From the NCBI GenBank assembly GCA_002729725.1, contig PBYS01000070.1, positions 1 through 54,058 of the forward strand: a DNA stretch of 54,058 nt, read 5' to 3'. The stretch comes from Puniceicoccaceae bacterium. Lineage in GTDB: Bacteria; Verrucomicrobiota; Verrucomicrobiia; Opitutales; Coraliomargaritaceae. The position numbers and the translations under genes were made by a program. This document shows, in pieces, positions 1 through 8,814 of this stretch. The notes under the pieces were generated by a model. The model was not told the origin of the DNA. It was given only the letters and a program-made list of their open reading frames with translations, and did no database searches. The stretch's first letter is position 1, and each line of letters opens with the position of its first letter.

Positions 1-63
1 CATCAGCAATAAGAAATAAACTCACCAATAACACGTAATAACAATCAAGCACTCTCAGCCTGA

Positions 64-1263
64 TTAGACGAATTTACAGACGGAATTTTGCGCGGCCGTT
101 CCGTCGTCGTAGCTAAGCCCTATGTAGTGTTTCTTGAAGATTAAACTTTCCAATAGAAATGTAGTCAGCGGGCCGCAGACGAATTGTGCGTTATCTAAGA
201 GTAGAGGGTAATAGTCGGTGCTAGGTTGAAAAGATACCTGTTCAGACATATTCTCTGAGTTTCTGAGAAACTGATCTCGGATTTGCGGATCAATCACTAC
301 ATGAGTAAACTCTGACTCTTTGAAGACGGCTTCAGTTTTCCTTTTTTGTCTCCATGGGTGTGGCCTGTAGACGATTCGAAGGTCTTTGTATATTTCAGGG
401 TGTTCTCTTATTTCTTTATCGAGAGCCTTTAATGGCGTGGTCTCATCAAAAGGCAGACAGCATCCAGAGAAAACCACGTATGGGAAATCAAAAGGCTTCG
501 ATGTCGTGGCACCTCTTTGGGAAAAATATTCGTCAAAACGAGGTGTGCCGATCGGGCAGACTTTTGTGGATTCAAAATCGTGGATTCTAATTGCGTGTTC
601 TTTATGCTGTTCACTCCAGACGCCTAAGAAGTCAGGTCGCGCCCAAAAGACTGATTTGCTACTTAAGTTGTCCCAATTGTCGATTAAGTATACGCTTTTT
701 ATGTCCAATTTTGTGCAAATCCTAGCCACGTCATTTCCTGCAGGATCATAGGCAGATGATGGAAATAGCACGATGTCCGGACGGATTATGCTAATTTGCT
801 TTAATAAATCTCCATTAATCGGGAGTTTTGCTTCAATTCGATTTTTGAAAAATTTGAAAATTAAACGATTTCCCAGCAAGGCACATCGACGGGCTTCGCG
901 TCCTTTTTTTCCTTTTTTCAATAAAAGCTTAAACTTTTTGATCCGTGAATGTCGTTCATCTGGAAGGTTCCATCCTATATCTCTTTTCAACCGAAACGGG
1001 AAGGTCATTGACCTATGTCTGAATCGAAAAATCAATAGGGTGAAATAATTATAATGGGCAGCCTCAAGGCTTGGATCGGTCTTAAAGTAACCTGAGAAGT
1101 TCCGGGCGCTTTCAAGATCTGACTTTAAGCTACACGAGTCGTTGGCGATAATTGATAGCTGAAATGCCTCTGAAATTCTATTGGCAACACCGGAGCGTAT
1201 GTAATTTCGAACAAATAAATCTCCAGCGATCACTAGGAGGACTTTTGTTTTTTTAGTTTCCAT
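64..1263 (-). CDS. Surface polysaccharide glycosyltransferase-like protein (GT-B, CDP-glycerol transferase-like)
   Basis: This 399-residue protein has the layout of surface-carbohydrate or capsule biosynthesis transferases. The N-terminal part starts with a hydrophobic strand (KVLLVIAGDLFVRNYI). The middle carries RPDIVLFPSSAYDPAG and YLIDNWDNLSS, and a late PHPWR stretch near residue 300 resembles the nucleotide-phosphate binding HP motif of CDP-glycerol-transferase-like GT-B enzymes. No signal peptide or membrane segment is seen, so it probably acts in the cytoplasm or at the membrane face. It starts 11 bases after the stop of the cytidylyltransferase gene and is the last gene of an operon running from about 5506 down to 64. 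Its donor and acceptor cannot be read from sequence. The family call is moderately sure; the substrate is unknown. Confidence 0.6.
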   Translation of the reverse strand: METKKTKVLLVIAGDLFVRNYIRSGVANRISEAFQLSIIANDSCSLKSDLESARNFSGYFKTDPSLEAAHYNYFTLLIFRFRHRSMTFPFRLKRDIGWNLPDERHSRIKKFKLLLKKGKKGREARRCALLGNRLIFKFFKNRIEAKLPINGDLLKQISIIRPDIVLFPSSAYDPAGNDVARICTKLDIKSVYLIDNWDNLSSKSVFWARPDFLGVWSEQHKEHAIRIHDFESTKVCPIGTPRFDEYFSQRGATTSKPFDFPYVVFSGCCLPFDETTPLKALDKEIREHPEIYKDLRIVYRPHPWRQKRKTEAVFKESEFTHVVIDPQIRDQFLRNSENMSEQVSFQPSTDYYPLLLDNAQFVCGPLTTFLLESLIFKKHYIGLSYDDGTAAQNSVCKFV

Positions 1264-1274
1264 ATCACAGTATT

Positions 1275-1991
1275 CTACGAATCGAGTTCGTTCTGCTTAT
1301 CTTTATAGACTGCTCTCGCTAATTCTAAATCGCTAGGGTTGTCGATGTCGATGGAACGCCATTTGTCCATCTCAACTAAGCCCGTCTTGGGGCCGATGCG
1401 GCCGACCTCGAATAGAACACTTCGCTTGATTGCATAGACGGCCTTATTTTCAACCCATTGATTCCACGATTCCTTTTGTCGTGGCATGCGTTTATTGGGA
1501 TCGTAGTTCGTGGGGCGAACAGTTTTTCCGTCTTCATTGATTTGCCACAGATAGGAGTCATCGTAGTAGAGGGAAAGAGCTGAGTCATAGTCCTCGTCTC
1601 GAACTAACTCGATCGCCTGATCGATTGCTTTGACATCGCGGAGTGGAGCGGTCGGGTAGAGTAGCACCACTATATCCACTCGCTCCTCTGGGTGTGCTGT
1701 CTCGTAGGCTTCGACAGTCCATTTCAGTAGTAGGTCGACTTCTTGTAGGATCTTGTCGTGTGCATACATGTCCGGCCGGTCCATCGTCAGGGCACCATAG
1801 GATTCAGCAACTGTCCGGATCTCAGCATCATCGCTGTTTACTAGAAATACATCTACGTTTTTGGCCTTTTTTGCGTGCTCTATAGTATGTGCGACCAGTG
1901 GTTTATCGCCGATTAACTCTAGGTTCTTTCGAGGGATTCCGCGAGAACCTCCGCGCGCTGGAATGATGGCTAGGCTGATGTTTTTTTTCAT
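1275..1991 (-). CDS. neuA: CMP-sugar synthetase, acylneuraminate cytidylyltransferase family
   Basis: The 238-residue product activates a 2-keto sugar acid (sialic-acid-like or other ulosonic acid) with CTP to give a CMP-sugar donor. The family signature IIPARGGSRGIPRKN lies at residues 8-22, PTAPLRD follows in the middle, and the acidic metal-binding stretch IDIDNPSDLELA lies near the C-terminus. The length is normal for the catalytic domain alone, with no extra phosphatase domain. The frame is open for 18 codons upstream to 2045, but the family starts directly before the NISLAIIPARGG strand, so the ATG at 1991 is preferred. No clear ribosome binding site is seen. No sialic acid synthase or epimerase is found in this window, so the acid it activates is either made elsewhere or unusual. 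The neighbouring glucarate dehydratase is a possible supplier of a keto-deoxy acid. Confidence 0.85.
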   Translation of the reverse strand: MKKNISLAIIPARGGSRGIPRKNLELIGDKPLVAHTIEHAKKAKNVDVFLVNSDDAEIRTVAESYGALTMDRPDMYAHDKILQEVDLLLKWTVEAYETAHPEERVDIVVLLYPTAPLRDVKAIDQAIELVRDEDYDSALSLYYDDSYLWQINEDGKTVRPTNYDPNKRMPRQKESWNQWVENKAVYAIKRSVLFEVGRIGPKTGLVEMDKWRSIDIDNPSDLELARAVYKDKQNELDS

Positions 1992-2058
1992 AAAATTTAG
2001 GTGTTGATGTGGGGGCGGTAATGTTTGCTTCGTTGGACCATTCAAGATGTCGCTCTGT

Positions 2059-3384
2059 CTATCTCACCATGCAAGGGCGTTTAGGGTCGAATTCCCAGTT
2101 CTTGATTAGACCTTGCATCGCGAGACTGTCGTCTCTGTCAGACTGTCCTACTCGTTTGTAGAGTGCATGTGCTTGTTCGACTGCCGATCGATCGATTTCG
2201 ACGCCTAAGCCAACGGTATTGCCTATTTGAATCGCACCATCGGTTATTTGGGGTGGATTTAAAGTGAGGTGCTGGCCTTCTTGCCAGATCCAATGTGTAT
2301 CGATGGCAGTGATCGTGCCTTCAGCTGCAGCTGCAACTTGACTCACCATCGCGAGTGAAATGTCAAAATGGTTATTGGAGTGTGCGCCCCAACTCAATCC
2401 GTTTTGATCGCACAGGCTTGAAACCTGGACCGCGCCTTCCATTCCCCAGAAATGTGGGTCGGCTAGGGGGATATCGAGGGCGGATTGCTTGATTGCATGG
2501 GCGAGTTCTCGGCTGTCTGTGGCGACCATGTTTGTCGCGGTCGGTATGCCACTCCGTTGCTTGAATTCTGCCATTATTTCGCGCGAGGAGAAGCGTCCTT
2601 CTGCTCCGCATGGGTCTTCGAGGTAGCTAACCTTTCCTTTTAGCTGCGTTGCTGCTTTGAGTGCAGTTGACAGGTCCCAACAGCCATTTGGATCTAAGGT
2701 TAAGCGTGCCTTCGGGAATGTTTGACTGAGGCTGATGACCGCCTCGATTTCTTTATCTGGAGCAAAGACGCCTCCTTTTAGTTTGAAGTCTTTGAAGCCA
2801 TAAGTTTCAGCAACAAGCCCCGCTTGCTCAATAATTGCATTCGTATCCATCGCAGGTGAGCGGCGGGCCGACTGCCAGCGATTAGGGTGTGCTACCTCTT
2901 GCGGATAATCAAATTCTGTCGCCTGGGAGTCTCCGACGAAAAATAAATAAGCAAGGAAGGGGATGGAGTCTCTGACTTTTCCACGCCCAAGTAGTTCGCA
3001 GACTGGCATGCCTAGAGCCTTGCCTCTGAGGTCGAGTAGTGCTGCCTCGATGGCGGTCACGGCGTGGATCGTTGTGCGTTGGTCGAAAGTCTGTAGGCCG
3101 CGTCCCCCCGCGTCGTGCCGTTTATAACGATCGAGTAGAGATCGAAGTATGGATCTATAGTTTTCGACTGGTTCGCCCCGTAAGGGGTTGGCCATCAAGT
3201 CGAGAATGTCTAAGATGGATTGGCTGCATGGGATCTCTCCGATTCCTTCGCGCCCGACGTTATCCGTTATTATTACTAGAATGCGCGAGAATGTGGGGGT
3301 GTGCGCACCGCTCAAATTGAGTAGCATGCTGTCGTAACCCGCGACTGGGATAATCTCTATTTCTTCAATGGTTTGTTTTGGCAT
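2059..3384 (-). CDS. gudD: Glucarate dehydratase-type enolase superfamily protein
   Basis: The 441 residues match the full length of D-glucarate dehydratase, which converts glucarate to 5-keto-4-deoxyglucarate. The catalytic set is complete: the KxK pair at 201/203 (KLKGG), metal ligands D231 (DPNG) and E256 (LEDP), an Asn in TNMVATDS near 285, and H339 in SNNHFDIS. This fits an active acid-sugar dehydratase rather than a dead paralogue. What is odd is the company: it sits between a CMP-ulosonic-acid synthetase and a glycosyltransferase in a polysaccharide locus, without the aldolase or kinase genes of glucarate catabolism. It probably belongs to the same operon, since it begins 17 bases after the upstream glycosyltransferase gene ends. 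Its substrate here may be another acid sugar. Confidence 0.85.
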   Translation of the reverse strand: MPKQTIEEIEIIPVAGYDSMLLNLSGAHTPTFSRILVIITDNVGREGIGEIPCSQSILDILDLMANPLRGEPVENYRSILRSLLDRYKRHDAGGRGLQTFDQRTTIHAVTAIEAALLDLRGKALGMPVCELLGRGKVRDSIPFLAYLFFVGDSQATEFDYPQEVAHPNRWQSARRSPAMDTNAIIEQAGLVAETYGFKDFKLKGGVFAPDKEIEAVISLSQTFPKARLTLDPNGCWDLSTALKAATQLKGKVSYLEDPCGAEGRFSSREIMAEFKQRSGIPTATNMVATDSRELAHAIKQSALDIPLADPHFWGMEGAVQVSSLCDQNGLSWGAHSNNHFDISLAMVSQVAAAAEGTITAIDTHWIWQEGQHLTLNPPQITDGAIQIGNTVGLGVEIDRSAVEQAHALYKRVGQSDRDDSLAMQGLIKNWEFDPKRPCMVR

Positions 3385-3401
3385 GCGTGAATTGGTTTTA
3401 C

Positions 3402-4283
3402 TTAAGATTTTGTTGGGAAGGTTTTCAAGCCATGAGATTCCATAAATATGCGTATTAGGTCCTCATTTTGGAAGATGTAGTTTCTTCGCTCCCATGTATA
3501 GGCTGATTTTACAGTGGTCGGTGCATTTTTTATATTAAAAACATCTGTTTCTGAGCAATTCGAACCGCTGCCGTCTAAACCTATATTCTCGATTACAGAT
3601 TCGATTGGAAATATGGCATATGTATCCGTCAAAAAGTGTAGTAGAGTCCAAGGAACGCTCCATATGTCTATTAATCCGTGTAAATAATCTTTATCTTCAC
3701 AAAGTGATGAGAGATCTGGCGCGAAATGTTTGATGGATTCCACCGAGGTCATTGTGCGCTCTAAGAGCTCACCGAGGTTGCTGTCGTGGTTGTAGTCTTG
3801 CCAGCGATCTGACCATGTGGCCCAGCCCCAAGTTGAGAAACGATGGAGTGATAATAGGTCGCTTCCAGGTTCAAATACAAAAGGGCATTGTGGATTCGTA
3901 TAGCCACATAGGCTGCGGACATCCTTTTTGTCCCTCAGGTGCTTTAGTCCGGCTTCGAAGAAGTGCTTACCATTATCTTTTAATACGCAGTCGTCCTCGA
4001 GCAATACGGCAGCTTCGGCTCCATCTCTAAATGCATCGTTGAGTGCCGTACAGACACTGCGTGCCAGCCCGAAACTTTCTTGGCGCTGCGTTAAATGAAT
4101 ATCAAATGGCCATGGCTCCTCCAGTATTTGGAGTAATTCTTTTTGCGCGGATCTTGCTGCCGAGTCTTGTGGATAGTCTATGTAGACGAAAACGCCATTT
4201 ATCTGATTATTCGCTAAGCTCTCTAGCACTCGCTTGCTGTGCTTCGGTCGGTTATACAGTAGTAAGATCCAGTCTACGCGCAT
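3402..4283 (-). CDS. GT-A fold glycosyltransferase (family 2-like)
   Basis: The protein has 293 residues. It begins with VDWILLLYNRPKHSKRVLESL, the usual first strand and helix of GT-A transferases, and carries an acidic EDD motif in AAVLLEDDCVL near residue 98 that would bind the metal and nucleotide-sugar. A tryptophan-rich WGWATWSDRWQ follows, as in sugar transferases of the GNT-I/GT2-like type. No membrane segment is seen. It starts 5 bases after the stop of the upstream dehydrogenase gene and is probably translated from the same messenger. The sugar is unknown. Confidence 0.7.
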   Translation of the reverse strand: MRVDWILLLYNRPKHSKRVLESLANNQINGVFVYIDYPQDSAARSAQKELLQILEEPWPFDIHLTQRQESFGLARSVCTALNDAFRDGAEAAVLLEDDCVLKDNGKHFFEAGLKHLRDKKDVRSLCGYTNPQCPFVFEPGSDLLSLHRFSTWGWATWSDRWQDYNHDSNLGELLERTMTSVESIKHFAPDLSSLCEDKDYLHGLIDIWSVPWTLLHFLTDTYAIFPIESVIENIGLDGSGSNCSETDVFNIKNAPTTVKSAYTWERRNYIFQNEDLIRIFMESHGLKTFPTKS

Positions 4284-4288
4284 AATGA

Positions 4289-5506
4289 TTAAAAAGAGAT
4301 ATACGCATGTGATATTTCGTGAAGTTGACGTGGCGGATTCTGCATCTCCTCGATGAATGCAGTCGCTGCATCTAAACCATGAAGCTCTTTAGTTTCTGCC
4401 AAGAGGTTTTCATTTATGAATTTACCTGCGCCAGCTTTGATCAGTTCGATGACTTCTTTACGATTCCGGATGTTGCCGACGCCTCGTGACATCATGATCG
4501 TCAGGCCAGACATCTGTATGAGCTCCTTACTGAGCAAGATGTATTGAGAACCAAAGCCAAAAGGTATGCAGTGTGCCGATGGAGATAGTATCTGTGGATT
4601 GTCCCAGATCGGAGTGGTGTTGCCTGATGAACTATCGAATAGTAAATTGCAGCTTCTCCCTCCGAAATGAGCATGCATTTCTTTAGATACGTCATCTATT
4701 ATGCTGGATAGCTCGTGTCTGAGGCCAACATGTTGGTGGCGACTATTTAATTCAGCAGCAATAGACTTTGGCAGTAGGTAGGTGCCGATCCCTTCTGGGT
4801 CGATTGATTTTAAGTGCGCTAAACGTTCGGGCGAGGAATCAACTACGAATATTTTAGATTCTGGGCATGTTCGATTGTGAATGTATGCTGCAATCATACC
4901 GGAAAACCCAGCTCCGATCAGTAGCATGCGGCGCATGCGTAAGGAATCCATGTGCCGAGTCAGGGCATTGCGAACATCTGCAAAAAGAAATCCGAACATG
5001 AATGATTTTAGAATGGTCGGTGAGGGGGACTCTTCTTTGCGAAAGCAAATTTCGTATGAGTGGCGTGGGAGCACGGCATATTCAGCGTAAGTTCCTTCGG
5101 TCGAGCCTTTGCCGTGACCTAAAATAGAGCTTTCTCCGAAATCACATTCTGAATAACGATGAAGCACCGTACAGGCATAGCAATTGTATCGACGGCATGG
5201 GATGTGCCCAAAGATGCAAACGTAGTCGCCTTTGCGAAAGTCTCGCTCGTCTAGCGTCGTATCAACGACTTGCGCGACGCCGCCGTTGCCGAATACAAAG
5301 CGTCCTTCGCTTAAGAACTCTTCCTTGCGCGGATGAATGCCGTTCGGGTGTGTGGCCAACCAAAAACTCCCATGCATGGGCACATGTAGCAGTTTGACTA
5401 AGATTTCACCTGGTTGTAGAGCGGGTGTTTTAGACTCAATCAGTTGGGTTTTTAATGTGCCTGCTTCTCGGTCTTTCCAAGTGGTTTCAATCTGTCTGTT
5501 CTTCAT
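4289..5506 (-). CDS. Medium-chain (zinc-type) alcohol dehydrogenase family protein
   Basis: The 405 residues form a GroES-like N-terminal domain followed by a Rossmann domain with RMLLIGAGFSGMIAAYI. A cysteine cluster in PCRRYNCYACTVLHRYSEC, around residues 103-125, resembles the structural zinc lobe of the family. The enzyme would oxidise or reduce a hydroxyl of a sugar or polyol with NAD(P). It is the first gene of the operon running down to 64. A 203-base upstream gap should hold the promoter. Placed between glycosyltransferases and glucarate dehydratase, it may take part in making an unusual acid sugar, but this is inference. The family call is firm; the substrate is unknown. Confidence 0.7.
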   Translation of the reverse strand: MKNRQIETTWKDREAGTLKTQLIESKTPALQPGEILVKLLHVPMHGSFWLATHPNGIHPRKEEFLSEGRFVFGNGGVAQVVDTTLDERDFRKGDYVCIFGHIPCRRYNCYACTVLHRYSECDFGESSILGHGKGSTEGTYAEYAVLPRHSYEICFRKEESPSPTILKSFMFGFLFADVRNALTRHMDSLRMRRMLLIGAGFSGMIAAYIHNRTCPESKIFVVDSSPERLAHLKSIDPEGIGTYLLPKSIAAELNSRHQHVGLRHELSSIIDDVSKEMHAHFGGRSCNLLFDSSSGNTTPIWDNPQILSPSAHCIPFGFGSQYILLSKELIQMSGLTIMMSRGVGNIRNRKEVIELIKAGAGKFINENLLAETKELHGLDAATAFIEEMQNPPRQLHEISHAYISF

Positions 5507-5709
5507 TGTGTGTGGTGTGTTTTTTGCAGGGCTTTAGGAGTGGAGTTAAATAATTGAGAATATGGCAGGTAAAGTTATTTTTTTAAGGTGATTATCGCTG
5601 CGGCGGGTCTTCTTGCTTTGAGTTTATGCAAATTTGATTTACTAGATGTCATGCGAATATGTCAGTATTCGATCTGGAGTTGAACGCTATACGGTATTTC
5701 GGGGTGTGC
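5507..5709. promoter_or_regulatory. Intergenic region with a CGAATA/TATTCG inverted repeat
   Basis: This 203-base non-coding gap lies between two leftward transcription units. It must carry the promoter of the operon whose first gene starts at 5506. A short palindrome, CGAATA-N6-TATTCG, occupies 5654-5671. No clear -35/-10 pair could be fixed by eye. Confidence 0.3.
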
Positions 5710-6963
5710 TTATGCTTGTGCCTCTGCTAAGAGTTCTTGATAGACTCCTCGGTAGCGTTCTCGGATGAGTTTTGCAGAATAGGTGCTCTCGTAAATTCGA
5801 TTGTAAGCTTCACGCACATATATCTGATCGGACATTTGGCGATGATTTAGGCACTCAAGCAGCGCTTTGGCTAGGGAGGCAGCTGTGGGTTGAGTTGATC
5901 GAATGCCGGTCTCGCCATTTATAACATAATCGGCTGGGCCTGTTTTATCGAAGCAGACGACAGGGGTGCCTTCGGCCAGACTTTCGATGCCAGTTTGTGC
6001 TAGGTTTTCTTCTAGTGAGGGGAGGCAGAGTGCATCTGCAGAGGCATAGGCGCTCCTCAGTGTTTCATCATCGTTAATGAACCCGAGCTGTTCAATACGA
6101 TCATCTTTGATGTCAATTTTTTTGCCCATCAGTAGCAGTGTGCATTGCGGTAGTCGATTTTGTAGCAGCGCGTCGATGAGTAGATGGGTTCCTTTGCGAC
6201 GGTTTGCGAGGTCTTGAGCGACGATTAAGATTCGTTTTTTTGAACTCGGCTTCAGTTGTAATTGAGATTGAGCATGCTCGCGTTTGATGAGCGGTTTGAG
6301 TTGTGGAAACGGGTAGCCAATGTAGTCAATGCGATGGGCCAGTTGACCTAGGGTACTTTCCCGAGTGATTCGTTCGAGCCATTTCGAGGGTAGGACTAAG
6401 TTGGTTTCCCTTTCTCGGTATAGGGACTGTTTCGTTCGAAAGGTTTCGCTGCTAATCTTGTTGCCAAACAGACTTGGGAGTTGCGGGCATACACTGCATG
6501 TATTTGTATATTGAGTGCACCCATTGGAGTAATGGCATCCGCCCGTAATTTGATTCATGTCGTGCATCGTGACGACAATCGGTATATGCTTCGGGATGGA
6601 TGCAAAGAGGTCGGATAGATTCCATATTTGTCCGCCCAAATAGTGGAAATTTACGATTTGCACCTGAGCCAGTAGATGGGCTGGGATATGAAGGCTGCGT
6701 CCTGGGGTGGCGGGCGTGAAGCTCTCTAGGCTTGGATCGCGGCCTTTTTTCGCCGTGCTCATACGCAAGCGTCTTAGTGAGAAATTCCAATTCTTTTTGG
6801 GGGCATCTAGACGGTGCCAATTGGGGCCTGGTGTTTTGCCGAGATGAAAACAACCATAGGTTTTAATGTCATCTGATTCTTGTGCACTGACGATTCTTAG
6901 CATCGCATGGGAGGCGCCGCCTTTGCTTGATGTGCCTATGTGTAGAACTCGAATTGGATTCAT
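5710..6963 (-). CDS. GT4 family glycosyltransferase with a four-cysteine cluster
   Basis: The protein has 417 residues and a GT-B fold. The N-terminus IRVLHIGTSSKGGASHAML holds the glycine-rich acceptor loop. The C-terminal half carries the GT4 E-x7-E pattern in LCLPSLEENLAQTGIESLAEG followed by TPVVCFD. Around residue 150, GGCHYSNGCTQYTNTCSVCP has four closely spaced cysteines, a feature of the WcaC-like branch of GT4 enzymes. It ends a two-gene unit: the upstream GT11-like gene stops 13 bases before its start. It likely adds a sugar to a lipid-linked surface glycan. The donor is unknown. Confidence 0.8.
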   Translation of the reverse strand: MNPIRVLHIGTSSKGGASHAMLRIVSAQESDDIKTYGCFHLGKTPGPNWHRLDAPKKNWNFSLRRLRMSTAKKGRDPSLESFTPATPGRSLHIPAHLLAQVQIVNFHYLGGQIWNLSDLFASIPKHIPIVVTMHDMNQITGGCHYSNGCTQYTNTCSVCPQLPSLFGNKISSETFRTKQSLYRERETNLVLPSKWLERITRESTLGQLAHRIDYIGYPFPQLKPLIKREHAQSQLQLKPSSKKRILIVAQDLANRRKGTHLLIDALLQNRLPQCTLLLMGKKIDIKDDRIEQLGFINDDETLRSAYASADALCLPSLEENLAQTGIESLAEGTPVVCFDKTGPADYVINGETGIRSTQPTAASLAKALLECLNHRQMSDQIYVREAYNRIYESTYSAKLIRERYRGVYQELLAEAQA

Positions 6964-6976
6964 GGAATCGGTTATG

Positions 6977-7834
6977 TTATTTTGCTAACTGATTGGCATC
7001 ATTGAGCCAATTCGGTAATTTGGGGTGCCAGAAGGGTTCGTAGATTACTGTTTTTTGATTGAGTAAGGCTGCTGCGTAAGAGAGCGAGCTTTTTGCCATA
7101 CAGAGTATGTCAGCGCAGACTAATGTGTGAAATGTTTTGAATAAATCTTCATTTAAGTGGAGTTGAGCGCCTAAGTCGACTAACGGAGTGAAACTCGCTG
7201 GAGAGCCTTGGGATAACACGAGAATTTCAAAATTTTCTCCCTTTTCTTCTAGATATTTACGAATCGTGCTTATTTGTTGCACTGCACGGTCTATTCGACT
7301 GGAGCGGCCGCTATGGTTGGCGACATCTCCTAGGCGTAAATGTATCGCGACACTGATCGTATCATCCTTTAGAAAGTTGGTTTTCTCGATGGGGGCCTGG
7401 TCATATTGCTTTCTTAGCTCAGGCATGACTGCATGGTAGGATTCGGGAAACAGATCTGTGATTGTATGCGCTTTCTGGGTGACATAACAAGTGCCCGATG
7501 TCGGAAAAAAAAGACGTTCGAGCTTTATGCGTTTAATATACGGTTCTTGGGGCGTCGTCCTGGATCTTGGTAAATTAAAAAAACGGTTCCACTTGTCATC
7601 CCAATCAGGGTCTTCTTGGTCGTTATGCGCAATCTTGGACAAGGCTTGCGGTAGTACCGTCATTCCTCGAAGTTTTGCGTATGCGTGTAAGGAGAAAAGT
7701 GAGTGGATTTGTGCACCGATACCGTCTTCGCGTCCTGAATATGTCAACGAGCATTTCGAAGCAGATGATTGGCTCAAATTGAAAGTTAGCTGATAAATAG
7801 GCTTGAGGGGGCCATATTTGCTTGGTTTCGGCAT
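6977..7834 (-). CDS. Fucosyltransferase-like (GT11/GT-B) glycosyltransferase
   Basis: In this 285-residue protein the motif SVAIHLRLGD near residues 154-163 matches the HxRxGD nucleotide-binding motif of alpha-1,2-fucosyltransferase-like enzymes. An N-terminal SGREDGIGAQIHSLFSLHAYAK stretch resembles the G-x-G-N/Q-Q loop that opens these proteins. Later stretches, ILVLSQGSPASF and CADILCMAKSSLSYAAALL, fit the C-terminal Rossmann part. Its start codon lies only 20 bases from the start of the divergent GT-D gene, so the two promoters must overlap coding sequence. The family is fairly sure; fucose as the donor is not shown. Confidence 0.6.
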   Translation of the reverse strand: MPKPSKYGPLKPIYQLTFNLSQSSASKCSLTYSGREDGIGAQIHSLFSLHAYAKLRGMTVLPQALSKIAHNDQEDPDWDDKWNRFFNLPRSRTTPQEPYIKRIKLERLFFPTSGTCYVTQKAHTITDLFPESYHAVMPELRKQYDQAPIEKTNFLKDDTISVAIHLRLGDVANHSGRSSRIDRAVQQISTIRKYLEEKGENFEILVLSQGSPASFTPLVDLGAQLHLNEDLFKTFHTLVCADILCMAKSSLSYAAALLNQKTVIYEPFWHPKLPNWLNDANQLAK

Positions 7835-7854
7835 TTTTAATGAAATAAAACAGT

Positions 7855-8718
7855 ATGATGACCATTTTGAAAATGATGCTTAGGGCGATTATTCGCAAGA
7901 CTTGTTTGTTAGTGTCCTGTTTCCTTCCTTCAGCTTCTTTACGGAAGAGGGTGCGGGAGACTGGCGATGCTTGGGTGATCCGACTCTTCCGCTCGCAGAT
8001 TGAGTCATTTGTGAGTGAATACCCTAGAGTGTATTCGGAAGAGCAATCCTTGGAAAGATTGATCCAAGGGGGGAAAAGTATCGCACGCTTTGGTGATGGA
8101 GAGTTCAAACTAATTATCGGGGAGAGGCATAAGTCTTTTCAGGATGTCAATGAGGCCCTGAATCGGAGGATGCTAGAGGTTCTGCGCTCTTCGCATCCAA
8201 ATGTTTTGGTCGCCATCCATCCTGTGAATGATTTTGACAACTTGGGGCGTATTTGGCAGAAGTTCATTATTCGTATCGGTAGAGAGGTTCTCGGTCTTTT
8301 GGATACTGACCGCATTTATGATTCAACCGGCCTTTTTCATCGTTTGCCCACTGGCAGCCGCGCGGAGTTTACACAACGTGTGCAACTCATCAAGAGCCTT
8401 TGGGCGGGGCGAAAAGTTGTGATAGTCGTTGGGAAAGGGAGTCGCTTTCATTTTGAGCATGAACTCTTTGATAATGTAGAATCGGTGGATTATGTCTATG
8501 GCCCGAGTAAGAATGCCTTCAGCGAGTATGAGCGTATTATGGCTGAAATCAGGAGCTATGATAAATCTTCTTACCTGTTTCTCTTAGTTCTGGGGCCTAC
8601 TGCGACAGTTATGGCGCATGAATTGGGCTGTGAAGGATACCAAGCGATTGATTTCGGGCAAATGCCTGGTAAGTATATCAAAGCAAAAGAACTCTTATTT
8701 TCGAGCGAGTCAGAGTGA
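7855..8718 (+). CDS. GT-D fold glycosyltransferase (DUF1792-like)
   Basis: The 287-residue protein carries the GT-D signature SIARFGDGEFKLI near residues 75-87, where the DGE triad binds metal and nucleotide-sugar. Downstream stretches KVVIVVGKGSRF, DYVYGPSKNAF and FLLVLGPTATVMAHEL match the family order. The first 25 residues are hydrophobic and basic and could be a membrane anchor, or the true start may be one of several later ATG codons (7858, 7873, 7876). It is a single rightward gene inside a leftward cluster, and divergent from the GT11-like gene with 20 bases between starts. GT-D enzymes known from streptococcal glycoprotein loci transfer glucose or similar sugars; the donor here is unknown. 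Confidence 0.75.
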   Translation: MMTILKMMLRAIIRKTCLLVSCFLPSASLRKRVRETGDAWVIRLFRSQIESFVSEYPRVYSEEQSLERLIQGGKSIARFGDGEFKLIIGERHKSFQDVNEALNRRMLEVLRSSHPNVLVAIHPVNDFDNLGRIWQKFIIRIGREVLGLLDTDRIYDSTGLFHRLPTGSRAEFTQRVQLIKSLWAGRKVVIVVGKGSRFHFEHELFDNVESVDYVYGPSKNAFSEYERIMAEIRSYDKSSYLFLLVLGPTATVMAHELGCEGYQAIDFGQMPGKYIKAKELLFSSESE

Positions 8719-8814
8719 AGCCTATGAGCACTGATCAGTGATGACTTGAGGGCAGTATCGCTTAGGCTAGATGTGTGACTTGTCGGGGCTCGCAGTGGGG
8801 GATACGCGTGGTGC

